Below are positions 7,709-16,592 of a stretch of 64,000 nucleotides of DNA, piece by piece; the first letter of the stretch is position 1; the number at the start of each line of letters is the position of its first letter. The stretch is from contig NZ_CP147505.1 of NCBI RefSeq assembly GCF_037201915.1, positions 1,612,001-1,676,000 of the forward strand, in the 5' to 3' direction. The translations under genes and the position numbers were made by a program. Origin of the DNA: Haloplanus sp. CK5-1. GTDB lineage: Archaea > Halobacteriota > Halobacteria > Halobacteriales > Haloferacaceae. The notes beneath the pieces are model-generated. The model made no database searches. It was given only the letters and a program-made list of their open reading frames with translations, and was not told the origin of the DNA.

Positions 7709-7906
7709 ATGATCGACCCCACGTCCGATATCGGGGAAGACGTCGACGAGAGCACCGCACCGACGTGTCATACGTGTGGAAAGAAGATCGTGATGGAGGC
7801 CGACCACCGTATCGTCTCGTGGGTCGAAGACGGATCGGTCGATCATCTCCACTTCTGTGACGACGAGTGTCGAAGCGCCTGGAGCGGTCGCCGTCCCCGT
7901 CGCTGA
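7709..7906 (+). CDS. Small zinc-binding protein (DUF7576-like)
   Basis: A 65-residue protein from ATG 7709; an in-frame ATG at 7682 would add nine residues, but the later one follows the sequence GGAAGG and gives the usual length. Two cysteine pairs (CHTCGKKI and FCDDEC) separated by about 32 residues indicate one zinc site. The acidic N-terminal tail and basic C-terminus (SGRRPRR) are typical of haloarchaeal one-zinc proteins. Molecular role unknown; such proteins often accompany informational genes, and here it lies end-to-end with the XPD-like helicase gene. Confidence 0.7.
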   Translation: MIDPTSDIGEDVDESTAPTCHTCGKKIVMEADHRIVSWVEDGSVDHLHFCDDECRSAWSGRRPRR

Positions 7907-7946
7907 CGCGGGGGACGTCCCCGTGTATCGACGGCCGAGGGGGGCC

Positions 7947-10328
7947 TCACGTCCCGTCGGCGAACCGGTCGAGTCCGTGCGATAGCAGGTCGGGACTGAC
8001 CGCGCCGAACTCCTCGCGCTCCCACACCGGGAAGTGCTCCCTGACGCCGTCCCAGCGGTCGCGGGCGTAGCGGGCGTCGACGAGGACGCGGACGCCGCGT
8101 TCGTCGGGGCCGCGGATGACCCGCCCGACCGCCTGCCTGGCTTTCCTGACTGCTGGCACCGTCAGCGCCGTCTCGAATCCGCTCGCCCCGCCGCCCGGAC
8201 CGTCAGTGCCGAACGCCCGATCGTACGCGGTCACGACCGCCCGGGTTCGCGGGCGGGTCGTGTCGACGAGCGGAACCCCACACACCACCGCCGCGTGGAG
8301 GCGGTCGCCGCGGTAGTCGACCCCCTCGGTGAGCGTCCCCCGGAGACTGGTGACGAGTGTCTTCCCCGCCCCGGCGAAGAAGTCGGCCTTCAGCGCCTCG
8401 GTCGCTCCGTCGTCGCTGGACTCGTCGAGCAGGACCGGCGAGTCGAGGCGCTCGTCGAGGCGGCCGGCCATCCACTCCGCCTCCGCGTAGTTGGGCATCC
8501 CCACGAGGACGTTTCCGTCGGCCGCGGCCACCTCGGCGACGGCGTCGACGTACACCCGTCGCGTCTCGTTGTCCTCGCCCGGCGATCCGCGGTTCTCGTG
8601 GGTGAACGCCGGGGCGTCGACGGCGAAACTCGCTCGGTTCTCCTCGGGAAAGGAGAGGCCGTACGTGCGCTCGACGACCGGCCGGCCGTCGTCGGCGAGG
8701 GCGTCGAGTCCCGTCACCGTCCGGAACACGTCGAGAGGTTCGAGCGTCGCGGACATCAACACGCCACCGCCGAAGTCGTCGAGGCGGTCCGCGATGGCGT
8801 CGCCGGGGACGCAGTTGTGGATCGACAGGCGGGCGGTGTAGACCCGCCGCCACGAGTCGGCCGGCTCCGTCTCGTTCCAAGTTCGGGAGAGGTCGATCGA
8901 CCGGAAGTGGTGGGCGTGGTCCGCGCGGTACCACGTCCCCAGCACCCGACCGACCGTCGGTGCCGACCGGTCGCGGTCCGCCTCCTCGAGTTCGTTCAGG
9001 ACGCGGGCCACGACTGCACCCACCGCCTCGGCACGCACCCACACGTCGTCGCCGTACCGCCCGTCGGCCCACTCGGTGATCCCGTCGGGTGCCGGCGTCT
9101 CCGGATCCCGGAGCGGAATCTCGTCGTCGTCCAGCTCCTCGGTCGCCGTCCGCCACGCCGGTCGCTCACGGTCGAGGTGGGCGCGCACCCGCCGATCGAG
9201 TTCCTCGCGCAAGTCGCGGACGAACGCCCGCGTCGCTTCCAGTTCGTCGAGGCTCACGTCGGCCTCCTCGAGTTCGCCACGGACGAGGTCGGCGTCCAGC
9301 GTGTCGCCGTCGCCGCGCCGGTCCCCGGCCCCCGGTTGTGGGCGGTCACCGTCGGCCAAGTCGACCGCCTGGATCACCCGTGTGAGCTCCGACTCGGCGT
9401 CCCGGAGCGTCGCGTCGGCCACCCCGTCGCTCACCAAGTCCCGTACGCGCGGTTCGAGCATGTGTGCCTCGTCGCAGACGACGAACGTCGACTCGTCCAG
9501 CAACGCTCCGGTGAACGAGCCCGTCGTTCGGGGGTCGAAGGCGTGGTAGTAGTTGCCGATGACCACCTCGACGTGGGGTAGGAGCGCCCCGAGCATCGAG
9601 TGGGGACAGGTGCCGTGGCCGGCCGACAGGCCGACGAGGTCCTCCGTATCGATCAGGCCGCGATCCGCGACGTCGAAGGGGACGGCCTCGACCGGGTCGC
9701 CGTCCTCGGGCAAGTCCTCGAGGTACTGGGCGTAGAAGGGACAGAACTCCGTCCCCTCGTACTCGGCGGTGTCTGGCGGGTACGGTGTCGGTTCGCCGGC
9801 GGTCTCCAGATACTCGACGGTCGTTCCGGAGCCGGTGTCGAGGAGCCCGGTCTGGGTGCTGCGGGCGTCGTCGGCGAGCGCGGCCGCGGTCGTTGGTCCC
9901 TCGCTCCCCGTCAGATTGCGCGTCCGCTCGCGGAGCCCCTCACACCGGTCGTAGACGCTCGCGTCGTCGATCCGGCCGACGCGCTCGCGGCTGTACGGGC
10001 AGACGTCGGCCTTGCCGACGAGCGTCAGCGCCGACACCGGTCGCCAGTCCTCGGGCAGGTCGTCGTTGATGGTGCGGACGTCCGCCTCGAACTGCCGGAG
10101 TTGCTGTTTGACGCTCGTGAGGACGACCACCCGCTCGAAGGCCGACTCCGGGTCGCGCACCCGGTCGATGCCGGCGGTCAGCGCGAGCATCGTCTTCCCC
10201 GTGCCACAGGCCCCTTCGATCACCGCGAACCCGTCGCGTTCGGCCGTCTCGATGGCCGTCTCGATGCCGTCGGCCTGTTCGGGGTATGGCTCGTCGTGGC
10301 CGAAGATCGCCCGCCACGATTCTTCCAT
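7947..10328 (-). CDS. XPD/Rad3-related DNA helicase with Fe-S cluster cysteines
   Basis: A 793-residue superfamily 2 helicase of the Rad3/XPD/DinG type. Walker A is GACGTGKT (residues 39-46) and the DEAH box is CDEAHM (286-289). Between motifs I and II four cysteines (Cys110 in DVCPYS, Cys129, Cys196 in FCPFY, Cys241 in TCPHS) are placed as expected for the 4Fe-4S cluster of this family. The C-terminal helicase half has the SATL motif (LMSATLEPLDV), SLRGTLTEGVDY and the motif VI region QAVGRVIRG. It probably unwinds 5'-3' in nucleotide excision or recombinational repair. The start at 10328 is followed by MEESWRAIFGHDEPYPEQ, a typical Q-like N-terminus. Confidence 0.9.
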   Translation of the reverse strand: MEESWRAIFGHDEPYPEQADGIETAIETAERDGFAVIEGACGTGKTMLALTAGIDRVRDPESAFERVVVLTSVKQQLRQFEADVRTINDDLPEDWRPVSALTLVGKADVCPYSRERVGRIDDASVYDRCEGLRERTRNLTGSEGPTTAAALADDARSTQTGLLDTGSGTTVEYLETAGEPTPYPPDTAEYEGTEFCPFYAQYLEDLPEDGDPVEAVPFDVADRGLIDTEDLVGLSAGHGTCPHSMLGALLPHVEVVIGNYYHAFDPRTTGSFTGALLDESTFVVCDEAHMLEPRVRDLVSDGVADATLRDAESELTRVIQAVDLADGDRPQPGAGDRRGDGDTLDADLVRGELEEADVSLDELEATRAFVRDLREELDRRVRAHLDRERPAWRTATEELDDDEIPLRDPETPAPDGITEWADGRYGDDVWVRAEAVGAVVARVLNELEEADRDRSAPTVGRVLGTWYRADHAHHFRSIDLSRTWNETEPADSWRRVYTARLSIHNCVPGDAIADRLDDFGGGVLMSATLEPLDVFRTVTGLDALADDGRPVVERTYGLSFPEENRASFAVDAPAFTHENRGSPGEDNETRRVYVDAVAEVAAADGNVLVGMPNYAEAEWMAGRLDERLDSPVLLDESSDDGATEALKADFFAGAGKTLVTSLRGTLTEGVDYRGDRLHAAVVCGVPLVDTTRPRTRAVVTAYDRAFGTDGPGGGASGFETALTVPAVRKARQAVGRVIRGPDERGVRVLVDARYARDRWDGVREHFPVWEREEFGAVSPDLLSHGLDRFADGT

Positions 10329-10370
10329 CCTACCCGGAGGCTGGCGGCGTCCCCGGATAAAAAGCTCGGC

Positions 10371-10757
10371 TCAGAGCAGGCTCCGACCCAACACGATCAC
10401 CGCGAGGTTGTTCGCGAACACCGCCAGTCCGACGGCGACGAGGACGCCCAACCACGCCTCGATCAAGAGTGCGAAGTAGCGGTCGGCCGGCGGCGACGTG
10501 TGCCGGAGGCGGCCGGTCAGCAGCCGGAAACACCCGGTGACGAGGACGGCCGCGGCGAGGTGGACGACGACCACGACGTTGACGTCGCGGCCCAGCAGCC
10601 ACCGCATCAGCGGGTTACCCTCCGAGCCCAGCCCGACGACCCGCACCGCCGCGAGCGTCGTCAGGAGGTCGACGACGAGCAACAGGAACAGGGCGACGGC
10701 GATCCAGTCCCAGTACTCCTCGATCCGCGCCTCGTCGACCGCTCGGGAGTCAGTCAT
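10371..10757 (-). CDS. Membrane protein, DUF5658-like
   Basis: A 128-residue protein from ATG 10757 with four predicted membrane helices (about residues 18-40, 54-72, 80-100 and 105-125). The segment DLLTTLAAVRVVGLGSEGNP, with an acidic residue starting the helix and the G-x-E-x-NP turn, resembles DUF5658 membrane proteins. A longer in-frame extension upstream runs through the subtilase gene in another frame and is Arg/Pro/Thr-rich, so it was rejected. It lies 31 bp behind the subtilase-like gene and is probably the last gene of that operon. Function unknown. Confidence 0.7.
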   Translation of the reverse strand: MTDSRAVDEARIEEYWDWIAVALFLLLVVDLLTTLAAVRVVGLGSEGNPLMRWLLGRDVNVVVVVHLAAAVLVTGCFRLLTGRLRHTSPPADRYFALLIEAWLGVLVAVGLAVFANNLAVIVLGRSLL

Positions 10758-10788
10758 CGGGGGGACCGTCCCCGAGCGAGTGGCCGCC

Positions 10789-12492
10789 TCACGACTCCGC
10801 ACCCCGGTCGCCGGTGTCGTCCCGGTCCGGATCGGGGTCGGGCTCCGGCTCGGGGTTGCGCTCCCGGTCCGGGTCGGTGCCGCCGGTCGATCCGTCGTCG
10901 GCGGAGCCGTCCGTGCCGTCGTCCTCGGCCGACTCCGTGTCGGCGGGGCGACCGGCGTCGTCGCGTCCACCGGATCGGGTCGCGTTGCGGACGTCGTCCG
11001 TCCCGTCGGTTCGGGTCGTATTCCGGGCGTCGTCGCTCACCTGTTCCGAGGTCCGGGTCGACTCGACGACCGCTCCGGCGGCGTCGGTGCCGTCACGGGC
11101 CGTCGCCACCCCGTCCGACTGCGTCGCTCGCTCGCGGCTGTCGGCCGGGGACACGCGCTCGTCCCGGTCGGTCGCGGTGGCGTCCCGCGGGGCCGTCGGA
11201 TCGCGCGCGGCTTCGACGGCGGCGAGGGCGTCCAGCCGTCCGTCCTCGTCGGCGGCGGTGCGTTCGAGGATCGACTCGACCTCGTCGGGCGAGAGATCGC
11301 GCCCGCCGGACTTCATCAGCGCCGCCGTGCCGGCGACGTAGGGGGCGGCGGCGGACGTGCCGGCGAGGGTACCGTCGCTCGTCCTCGCGTCACCGGGCGC
11401 GAGGACGTCGACACCGCCGGTCTCGGCGCGCGAACTGTACGGGAGCGGCTCGCCGTCGGCGCTCGCACCGACGGCGACGACCCTGTCGCTCGTCGCCGGG
11501 GCGACCATGCTCCCCCGTGCGGTCGTATGTCCGAGTTCGTGCCGGGCGGCGAACACCTGCACCCGCCCGGGTCGCTGGACCGGGTCGTCGGCGTAGACGG
11601 CCACGTAGTACCGCCCGCGGGGAACGGCGACGTCGATGCGCTCGACGGTGAGCCCCGGGCCGGTCGCGTCGGCGGTGGACTTCGCGACGACGCGGTCGGG
11701 GGCGTCCGGCAGCCGCCGGTAGAGGTAGAGGTCGTAGTCGGCCCCGGAGCGCCAACGCAGGTGGAGGGTGACCCGACCCCGGAGTCGCTCGCCGGCCGCG
11801 AGCGGGTTCGCCGCCGTCCCGTCGGCGACGTCGACCCAGCCGTCGGCCGTGGGCGACCCCTCGCCGGCCCAGTGGCGGTTCGCGTAGTTACCGGCCGAGG
11901 TGACGAACACCACGCCGCGGTCGGTGGCGCGTGTCGCGGCGGCGGTGATCCGTCGTTCGTCGGCGGCGACGCTCGGGAAGTAGCTCCCCGAGTCGACGAT
12001 GACGTCGACACCCCGGTCGGTCAGCCAGTCGACGGCGGCGGCGTACTCCGCGGGCGTGGGGGTCCGCCCGACGCCGGCCAGATAGAGGTCCGACGACGGG
12101 GCAGTCTCGGCCACCACCTCGGCGACGGCGGTGTCGTGGGCGGTCGCTCCCGGTCGGTCACCGACCTGCCGGCGGGCGGCGACCCGGTCCGAGAGCGCAC
12201 CGGCGTCGAAGCCGCGACCGACGACACCCACGTCGACGTCGCGGCCGGTGAGACCCTCCGCGTGGACCGCGTCGGCACGAACCGTTCGGAGCGCGTCGGC
12301 GGTCGCACCGCCACTCGACGGATGCCGGTTCACCGTCGCGCCGGCGGCCGGGCCGGGGGCGGTCCCGGAACCGGCGTCCGCGACGCTCGCGTCGGGGGCG
12401 CGGTCGCCGCCGGGCGCCGGAGCCGGCTGGACCGTCGCGAGGACGACGAGGACGGCGAGAACGACGATCCGGATACGGAGGGCGTTCGACAT
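10789..12492 (-). CDS. Exported subtilisin-like (S8) protein with altered catalytic triad
   Basis: A 567-residue protein. Residues 1-25 form a signal peptide or anchor (RIRIVVLAVLVVLATVQPAPA). The subtilase fold spans about 75-415: His119 in ATAHDTAVAEVV, oxyanion Asn202 in VTSAGNYA, and Ser380 in GTSAAAPYVAG. The position of the catalytic Asp is Gly92 (VGVVGRGFD rather than the family's VxVIDxG), so the triad is incomplete unless the following Asp96 substitutes. The insert at 225-310 (LRWRSGADYDLYLYRRLP...GRYYVAVYA) resembles a P-domain-like beta sandwich. The last about 150 residues are Asp/Thr/Arg-rich and disordered. It starts 5 bp after the HTH regulator gene. Proteolytic activity is therefore uncertain. 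Confidence 0.8.
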   Translation of the reverse strand: MSNALRIRIVVLAVLVVLATVQPAPAPGGDRAPDASVADAGSGTAPGPAAGATVNRHPSSGGATADALRTVRADAVHAEGLTGRDVDVGVVGRGFDAGALSDRVAARRQVGDRPGATAHDTAVAEVVAETAPSSDLYLAGVGRTPTPAEYAAAVDWLTDRGVDVIVDSGSYFPSVAADERRITAAATRATDRGVVFVTSAGNYANRHWAGEGSPTADGWVDVADGTAANPLAAGERLRGRVTLHLRWRSGADYDLYLYRRLPDAPDRVVAKSTADATGPGLTVERIDVAVPRGRYYVAVYADDPVQRPGRVQVFAARHELGHTTARGSMVAPATSDRVVAVGASADGEPLPYSSRAETGGVDVLAPGDARTSDGTLAGTSAAAPYVAGTAALMKSGGRDLSPDEVESILERTAADEDGRLDALAAVEAARDPTAPRDATATDRDERVSPADSRERATQSDGVATARDGTDAAGAVVESTRTSEQVSDDARNTTRTDGTDDVRNATRSGGRDDAGRPADTESAEDDGTDGSADDGSTGGTDPDRERNPEPEPDPDPDRDDTGDRGAES

Positions 12493-12497
12493 GGCGT

Positions 12498-13103
12498 TCA
12501 GTCGGCGTAGCGATCCCAGGCAGCGAGGAGGGCGAGGACGAGGAGGCCGCCGGCGAGGAAGGCGACACCGGGCGGGACGAGACCCAGGAGGGGCGCCGAC
12601 GCCGACCCGACGGCGTCGCCGACGCGGGGCGTCGTCCCGGGGCCGCCGAGGTCGACGACGCCGGTTCCGAACGCACGCTGGACGCCGAACGCGGCGGCGG
12701 CGAGAACGACCACCGCGCCGGCCGTCCGGTCCAGCGAATCGAGGAACCGCTCCTTGTCGTCGTCGGAGCCGACACAGACGACCAGCGAGTCCTGGGTCGG
12801 TGCGTACACGTTCATCTCGCGCCCCTTCACCGAGTAACGCGTGTCGGCCACCTCGACGAGGTCGGCTTCTTCGAGGTTGCCGAGGTGGTGGCGGACGTTC
12901 TGGAGGGAGGTCGACACGGTCTCTGCGAGTTCCGATGCGGTCGCGGGGTGGTCTTCGAGGGCGGTCAGAATCGAGCGGGCGGTCTCGGACGTGATCGAGC
13001 CGATGAGCCGCTCCGCGTCGTCGTCCGTCAGGGACAGGACGCGAATCTCGCCGGACTCCTCCGGGGTCACGTCCGACTCCGACCGAGGTAACAACCCTGA
13101 CAT
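12498..13103 (-). CDS. Membrane-anchored winged-helix (ArsR-like) transcription regulator
   Basis: A 201-residue protein. Residues about 25-95 form a winged HTH (SETARSILTALEDHPATASEL and SLQNVRHHLGNLEEADLV) with a wing (DTRYSVKGREMNVYAP). The C-terminal half holds two hydrophobic helices (about 128-147 AVVVLAAAAFGVQRAF and 172-195 GLVPPGVAFLAGGLLVLALL), so the DNA-binding domain is tethered to the membrane facing the cytoplasm. It is the first gene of the operon with the subtilase-like and DUF5658-like genes, which suggests that it senses an envelope signal related to them; this is inference. Confidence 0.82.
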   Translation of the reverse strand: MSGLLPRSESDVTPEESGEIRVLSLTDDDAERLIGSITSETARSILTALEDHPATASELAETVSTSLQNVRHHLGNLEEADLVEVADTRYSVKGREMNVYAPTQDSLVVCVGSDDDKERFLDSLDRTAGAVVVLAAAAFGVQRAFGTGVVDLGGPGTTPRVGDAVGSASAPLLGLVPPGVAFLAGGLLVLALLAAWDRYAD

Positions 13104-13218
13104 CGGACGGAGCGTTACCTATCCAGCGTCAAAACCCTTCGCCACAATTCGATTCAGTAACTCATCTTATACGTCTCGCCGTCGACCGTCGGCGCCGTCT
13201 CGGCGCGTTGATCCGTAC

Positions 13219-13227
13219 AGTATAACG
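13219..13227 (+). promoter_or_regulatory. TATA-like box of nnr
   Basis: AGTATAACG about 26 bp before ATG 13250; the spacing fits a leaderless transcript and supports that ATG over the in-frame GTG at 13244. Confidence 0.45.
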
Positions 13228-13249
13228 GCCGGCGGAGCGAAGCGTGACC

Positions 13250-14689
13250 ATGATCACCCCCGAACGGATGGCGGCCGTCGACGAGAACGCCGCCGCCCTC
13301 GGCGTGGCGCGAAAGCAGTTGATGGAGTCGAGCGGAAACGCCGTCGCAGCGGCCGTACGACGGGTGGCGGAGCCCGGAGCGACCGTCGCGCTGGTCTGTG
13401 GCCGCGGCAACAACGGCGGCGACGCCTTCGTCGCGGCTCGCTTCCTCGACGACTACGACGCGACCGTCCACCTGCTGGGTCGCCCCGAGAGCATCCGAAC
13501 CGACATCGCCCACGAGAACTGGGAGGCGCTCCGCGCCTCCGAGTCCGACGCCCGCGTCGTCCGGGACTCGCGGGCCCTCGACCTCGGCGACCCCGACGTG
13601 GTGGTCGACGCGATGCTGGGGACGGGCGTGACCGGGGCGCTCCGCCAGCCCGAGCGCCACGCCGCCGAGCGGATCAACGAGTGCGGGGCGACGGTCGTCT
13701 CGGTGGACGTCCCCTCGGGTGTTGACGCCACCACGGGCGAGGCCCCGGGTGTCGCCGTCGACGCCGACCGAGTCGTCACCTTCCACGACGCCAAACCCGG
13801 TCTCGACGGGGAGCGCGTGACCGTCGCCGACATCGGTATCCCCGAGACGGCGGACCTGTTCGTCGGCCCGGGCGACCGGCGTGTCCTCTGCCGGCCGAGC
13901 GACGCCCACAAGGGCGCGTTCGGCGAGGTGCTCGTCGTCGGCGGTGGACCGTACACCGGCGCGCCGGCGCTGGCCGGGCGGGCGGCGATGCGCGCGGGGG
14001 CCGACCTCGTCCGCGTGGCCTGTCCCGCCGCCGTCGCCCGCGAGGTGCAGGCGTTCGAGGAGGGGCTGATCGTCCGCCCGTTCGACGGCGACCGGTTGAC
14101 ACCCGCGGCGCTCGACCACGTCCGGTCGCTCGCGGCCAACCACGACACGGTCGTCTTCGGGCCCGGACTCGGCGACGCCGGGCCGACGCTGTCGGCCGTC
14201 CGTGACTTTCTCGCGGGCTACGACGGGCGTTCGGTCGTCGACGCCGACGCCCTCCAAGTCGTTCCCGAGGTAGACACCGACGCGACGCTCCTCTGTACGC
14301 CCCACGCGGGCGAACTCCGGGCGATGGGCGGGCCGGACGTGGGCGACGCCGACTGGCGCGAGCGCCTCGACGCAGTCGCCGACTTCGCGGCCGAGGTCGG
14401 CCACACCCTGCTGGTGAAAGGCGCGTACGACACCGTGACCGACGGGGAGCGACGGCGGGTGAACCGGACGGGGAACCCGGGCATGACCGTCGGCGGGACC
14501 GGGGACGTCCTCGCCGGCGCGGCGGGTGCACTCCTCGCCACGGTCGACCCCCTCGACGCCGGCGCACTCGCCGCGTACGCGAACGGTCTCGCGGGGGATC
14601 GGATCGTCGACCGGGAGGGGTACGGCCTGCTGGCGAGCGACCTGTTGGACGAACTGCCGCGGGCGCTGTGGGGTGGTCGCGATGAGTGA
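13250..14689 (+). CDS. nnr: Bifunctional NAD(P)HX epimerase / ADP-dependent NAD(P)HX dehydratase
   Basis: A 479-residue metabolite-repair enzyme that epimerises and dehydrates damaged hydrated NAD(P)H. The N-terminal YjeF_N domain (about 1-205) has the nucleotide motif GRGNNGGDAF (51-60) and SVDVPSGVDATTG. The C-terminal ribokinase-like carbohydrate-kinase domain (about 215-475) has AHKGAFGEVLVVGG, NRTGNPGMTVGGTGDVLAG and the catalytic GTGD. Start is taken as ATG 13250 (MITPERMAAVDENA). Its last 8 bases overlap the start of moaC in another frame, so the two are co-translated, as in many haloarchaea. Confidence 0.93.
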   Translation: MITPERMAAVDENAAALGVARKQLMESSGNAVAAAVRRVAEPGATVALVCGRGNNGGDAFVAARFLDDYDATVHLLGRPESIRTDIAHENWEALRASESDARVVRDSRALDLGDPDVVVDAMLGTGVTGALRQPERHAAERINECGATVVSVDVPSGVDATTGEAPGVAVDADRVVTFHDAKPGLDGERVTVADIGIPETADLFVGPGDRRVLCRPSDAHKGAFGEVLVVGGGPYTGAPALAGRAAMRAGADLVRVACPAAVAREVQAFEEGLIVRPFDGDRLTPAALDHVRSLAANHDTVVFGPGLGDAGPTLSAVRDFLAGYDGRSVVDADALQVVPEVDTDATLLCTPHAGELRAMGGPDVGDADWRERLDAVADFAAEVGHTLLVKGAYDTVTDGERRRVNRTGNPGMTVGGTGDVLAGAAGALLATVDPLDAGALAAYANGLAGDRIVDREGYGLLASDLLDELPRALWGGRDE

Positions 14690-15167
14690 CGAGGACGACC
14701 TCACCCACACCGACGAGGAGGGCAACGTCCAGATGGTCGACGTGGGCGACAAGCCCGACACCGCTCGGCGGGCGGTCGCGCGCGGGACGATCCACCTCCA
14801 GCCCTCGACGGTGTCGGCGATCCGGGGCGACGAGATCGGAAAGGGCGACGTGCTGGCGACCGCCCGCGTCGGCGCGGTGCAGGCGGTGAAACACACCTGG
14901 GAGACGATCCCGATGTGTCACCAGATTCCGATCACCAACGTCGAGACGACGTTCGACGTGGGTGAGGACCGGATCGACCTCACGGTGGCCGTCGAGACGA
15001 CGGGCAAAACGGGCTGCGAGATGGAGGCGCTGGAGGGCGTGACGACCGGGCTGAACGTCGTCTGGGACATGGTGAAGGCCGCCGAGAAGGACGACGACGG
15101 CGAGTATCCCGACACCGGAATCGAGGACGTGGGCGTGATCGAGAAGACGAAACGCCGGTTAGACTGA
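14682..15167 (+). CDS. moaC: Cyclic pyranopterin monophosphate synthase MoaC
   Basis: A 161-residue enzyme of molybdopterin cofactor biosynthesis that acts with MoaA to make cyclic pyranopterin monophosphate. Family motifs are IPMCHQIPITNV and KTGCEMEALEGVTTGLNVVWDM, with the conserved Lys and Cys-Glu-Met-Glu stretch. Length is normal. Start ATG 14682 lies within the end of nnr (8-bp overlap). Its stop overlaps the stop of convergent hflX by 9 bp. Molybdenum cofactor is relevant to nitrate/DMSO respiration, consistent with the denitrification gene at the window start but not proof of a link. Confidence 0.95.
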   Translation: MSDEDDLTHTDEEGNVQMVDVGDKPDTARRAVARGTIHLQPSTVSAIRGDEIGKGDVLATARVGAVQAVKHTWETIPMCHQIPITNVETTFDVGEDRIDLTVAVETTGKTGCEMEALEGVTTGLNVVWDMVKAAEKDDDGEYPDTGIEDVGVIEKTKRRLD

Positions 15168-16454
15168 TTCCGGGGTCGGGAGGTTGCCGGCCTTCGCGCG
15201 GGCGCGGTCGACGACCGACGGCGGTGCCTCGAACTCCAGGACGACCTGATCGTTACCGTAGGATTCCTCCTCGACGGACCCGTGGTCGTGGATCCACGAC
15301 ACGAGGCTCATGGCGTCGTCGCCAAGCGGGAGGACCAGTCGTTCGAACTCCCAGTCGGGCAGTTCGCGCTCGATCCGCTCCCGGAGCGCGCCGACGTTCT
15401 CGCCGGTGAGTCCGGAGACGGCGACGGGGTTGGGAGCCAGCGCCGACAGCGCCTCCCGCTTCTCCTCGAGTTCGTCGTCGTCGACGCGGTCGACCTTGTT
15501 CAGGACGGTGACGATGGGTGCTTCGTTGCGCTCGTACAGCGTGTCGTGACAGGTGACGAGTTTCTCCCGCATCTCCTCGCTGGACTCGCTGGCGTCGACG
15601 ACGAGGAGAACGAGGTCAGCGTGATAGACGGAGTCGAGCGTGGACTCGAAGGACTCGACCAGCCAGTGGGGGAGGTCGGAGACGAACCCGACGGTGTCGG
15701 TCAGCAACACGTCCCGGCTGCCGGTGTCGGCCCGGCGGGTCGTGGTGCCGAGCGTCGTGAACAGGCGGTCCTCGCTCTCGGCGGTCGTCTCCAGGTCGGG
15801 GTGGCGACCCTCGTTCTCGTCCACGTCGAGTTCGTCCGCCAGCTGTCGCATCAGCGTCGACTTCCCCGCGTTCGTGTAGCCGGCGAGCGCCACCAGATCG
15901 AAGCCGGACTCGCGGCGGCGCTCGCGACGCGTCGCCTCCTTGTCCGCGAGTTGGTCGAGTTCGCGTTTGATGTCCGCGATCTGGTTTTTGATGTCGCGCT
16001 CGCGGCTCTCGTCGTACTCCCCGAGGCCCATGAACCCCGGCCGCTCGTCCCGCTTCGCGAGGCTCGTCTTCGCCTCGGCCCGCGGAAGTTCGTAGCGGAG
16101 CTCCGCGAGTTCGACCTGCAACTGGGCCTTGCGGGTCTGGGCCCGCTGGCCGAAGATGTCGAGAATGAGCGTGAATCGGTCGACGACTTCGACGCCCTCG
16201 GGGAGTTTTCCGCCGATGTTGTACGTCTGGTAGGGGCCGAGTCGGTTGTCAACGATCACGGTGTCGGCGCCGCTCTCGACCGCCAGCGCCGCCAGTTCGT
16301 CCACCTTCCCCTCGCCGAAGCCGTAGGCGGCGTCCTCCTCGCGAGTCTGGGTGAGTTCGCCGACCACCTCGTAGCCCGCCGCACGCGCGAGGTCGCCGAT
16401 CTCGGTCAGATCGGCGTCCCCGCGGTCGACGCGCTTGGCGACGACTGCCTTCAT
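15159..16454 (-). CDS. hflX: GTPase HflX
   Basis: A 431-residue ribosome-associated GTPase that splits or rescues stalled ribosomes. The N-terminal HflX domain carries FGEGKVDELAAL and IVDNRLGPYQTYNIGGKL, followed by a coiled coil (about 145-182, ERDIKNQIADIKRELDQL). The G domain has G1 GYTNAGKST (192-200), G3 DTVGFVSDLP and G4 NKVD. Start at ATG 16454 (MKAVVAKRVDRGD) is the canonical one; the frame stays open far upstream only as a shadow of the M14 gene. A TTTAAGT box lies near 16528-16534 on this strand, which would give a leader of about 45 nt. Confidence 0.93.
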   Translation of the reverse strand: MKAVVAKRVDRGDADLTEIGDLARAAGYEVVGELTQTREEDAAYGFGEGKVDELAALAVESGADTVIVDNRLGPYQTYNIGGKLPEGVEVVDRFTLILDIFGQRAQTRKAQLQVELAELRYELPRAEAKTSLAKRDERPGFMGLGEYDESRERDIKNQIADIKRELDQLADKEATRRERRRESGFDLVALAGYTNAGKSTLMRQLADELDVDENEGRHPDLETTAESEDRLFTTLGTTTRRADTGSRDVLLTDTVGFVSDLPHWLVESFESTLDSVYHADLVLLVVDASESSEEMREKLVTCHDTLYERNEAPIVTVLNKVDRVDDDELEEKREALSALAPNPVAVSGLTGENVGALRERIERELPDWEFERLVLPLGDDAMSLVSWIHDHGSVEEESYGNDQVVLEFEAPPSVVDRARAKAGNLPTPESV

Positions 16455-16563
16455 GCCTCCACCTGCGACCCGACGGGGGGCGTGTGCGGTACCTGCACTA
16501 TACCCCATCCGTTGGCGCTCGAACCACTTAAACTCCGCTCGGCCGTTCGGGGTCGCTCGGTGA

Positions 16564-16571
16564 TTTAAGTA
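16564..16571 (+). promoter_or_regulatory. TATA-like box of M14-like deacylase gene
   Basis: TTTAAGTA 22-29 bp before ATG 16593, suitable spacing for a leaderless transcript. Confidence 0.5.
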
Positions 16572-16592
16572 TCCCGATCGCGGAGTGGAGGC

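Noticed and set aside
10790-10900. GGATCGGGGTCGGG-like repeats as a repeat element
   Set aside because: They encode the Asp/Pro-rich tail of the subtilase-like protein and are irregular.
13154-14896. 580-codon minus-strand open frame across nnr/moaC
   Set aside because: Shadow of well-recognised Nnr and MoaC; low-complexity Arg/Gly/Val composition.
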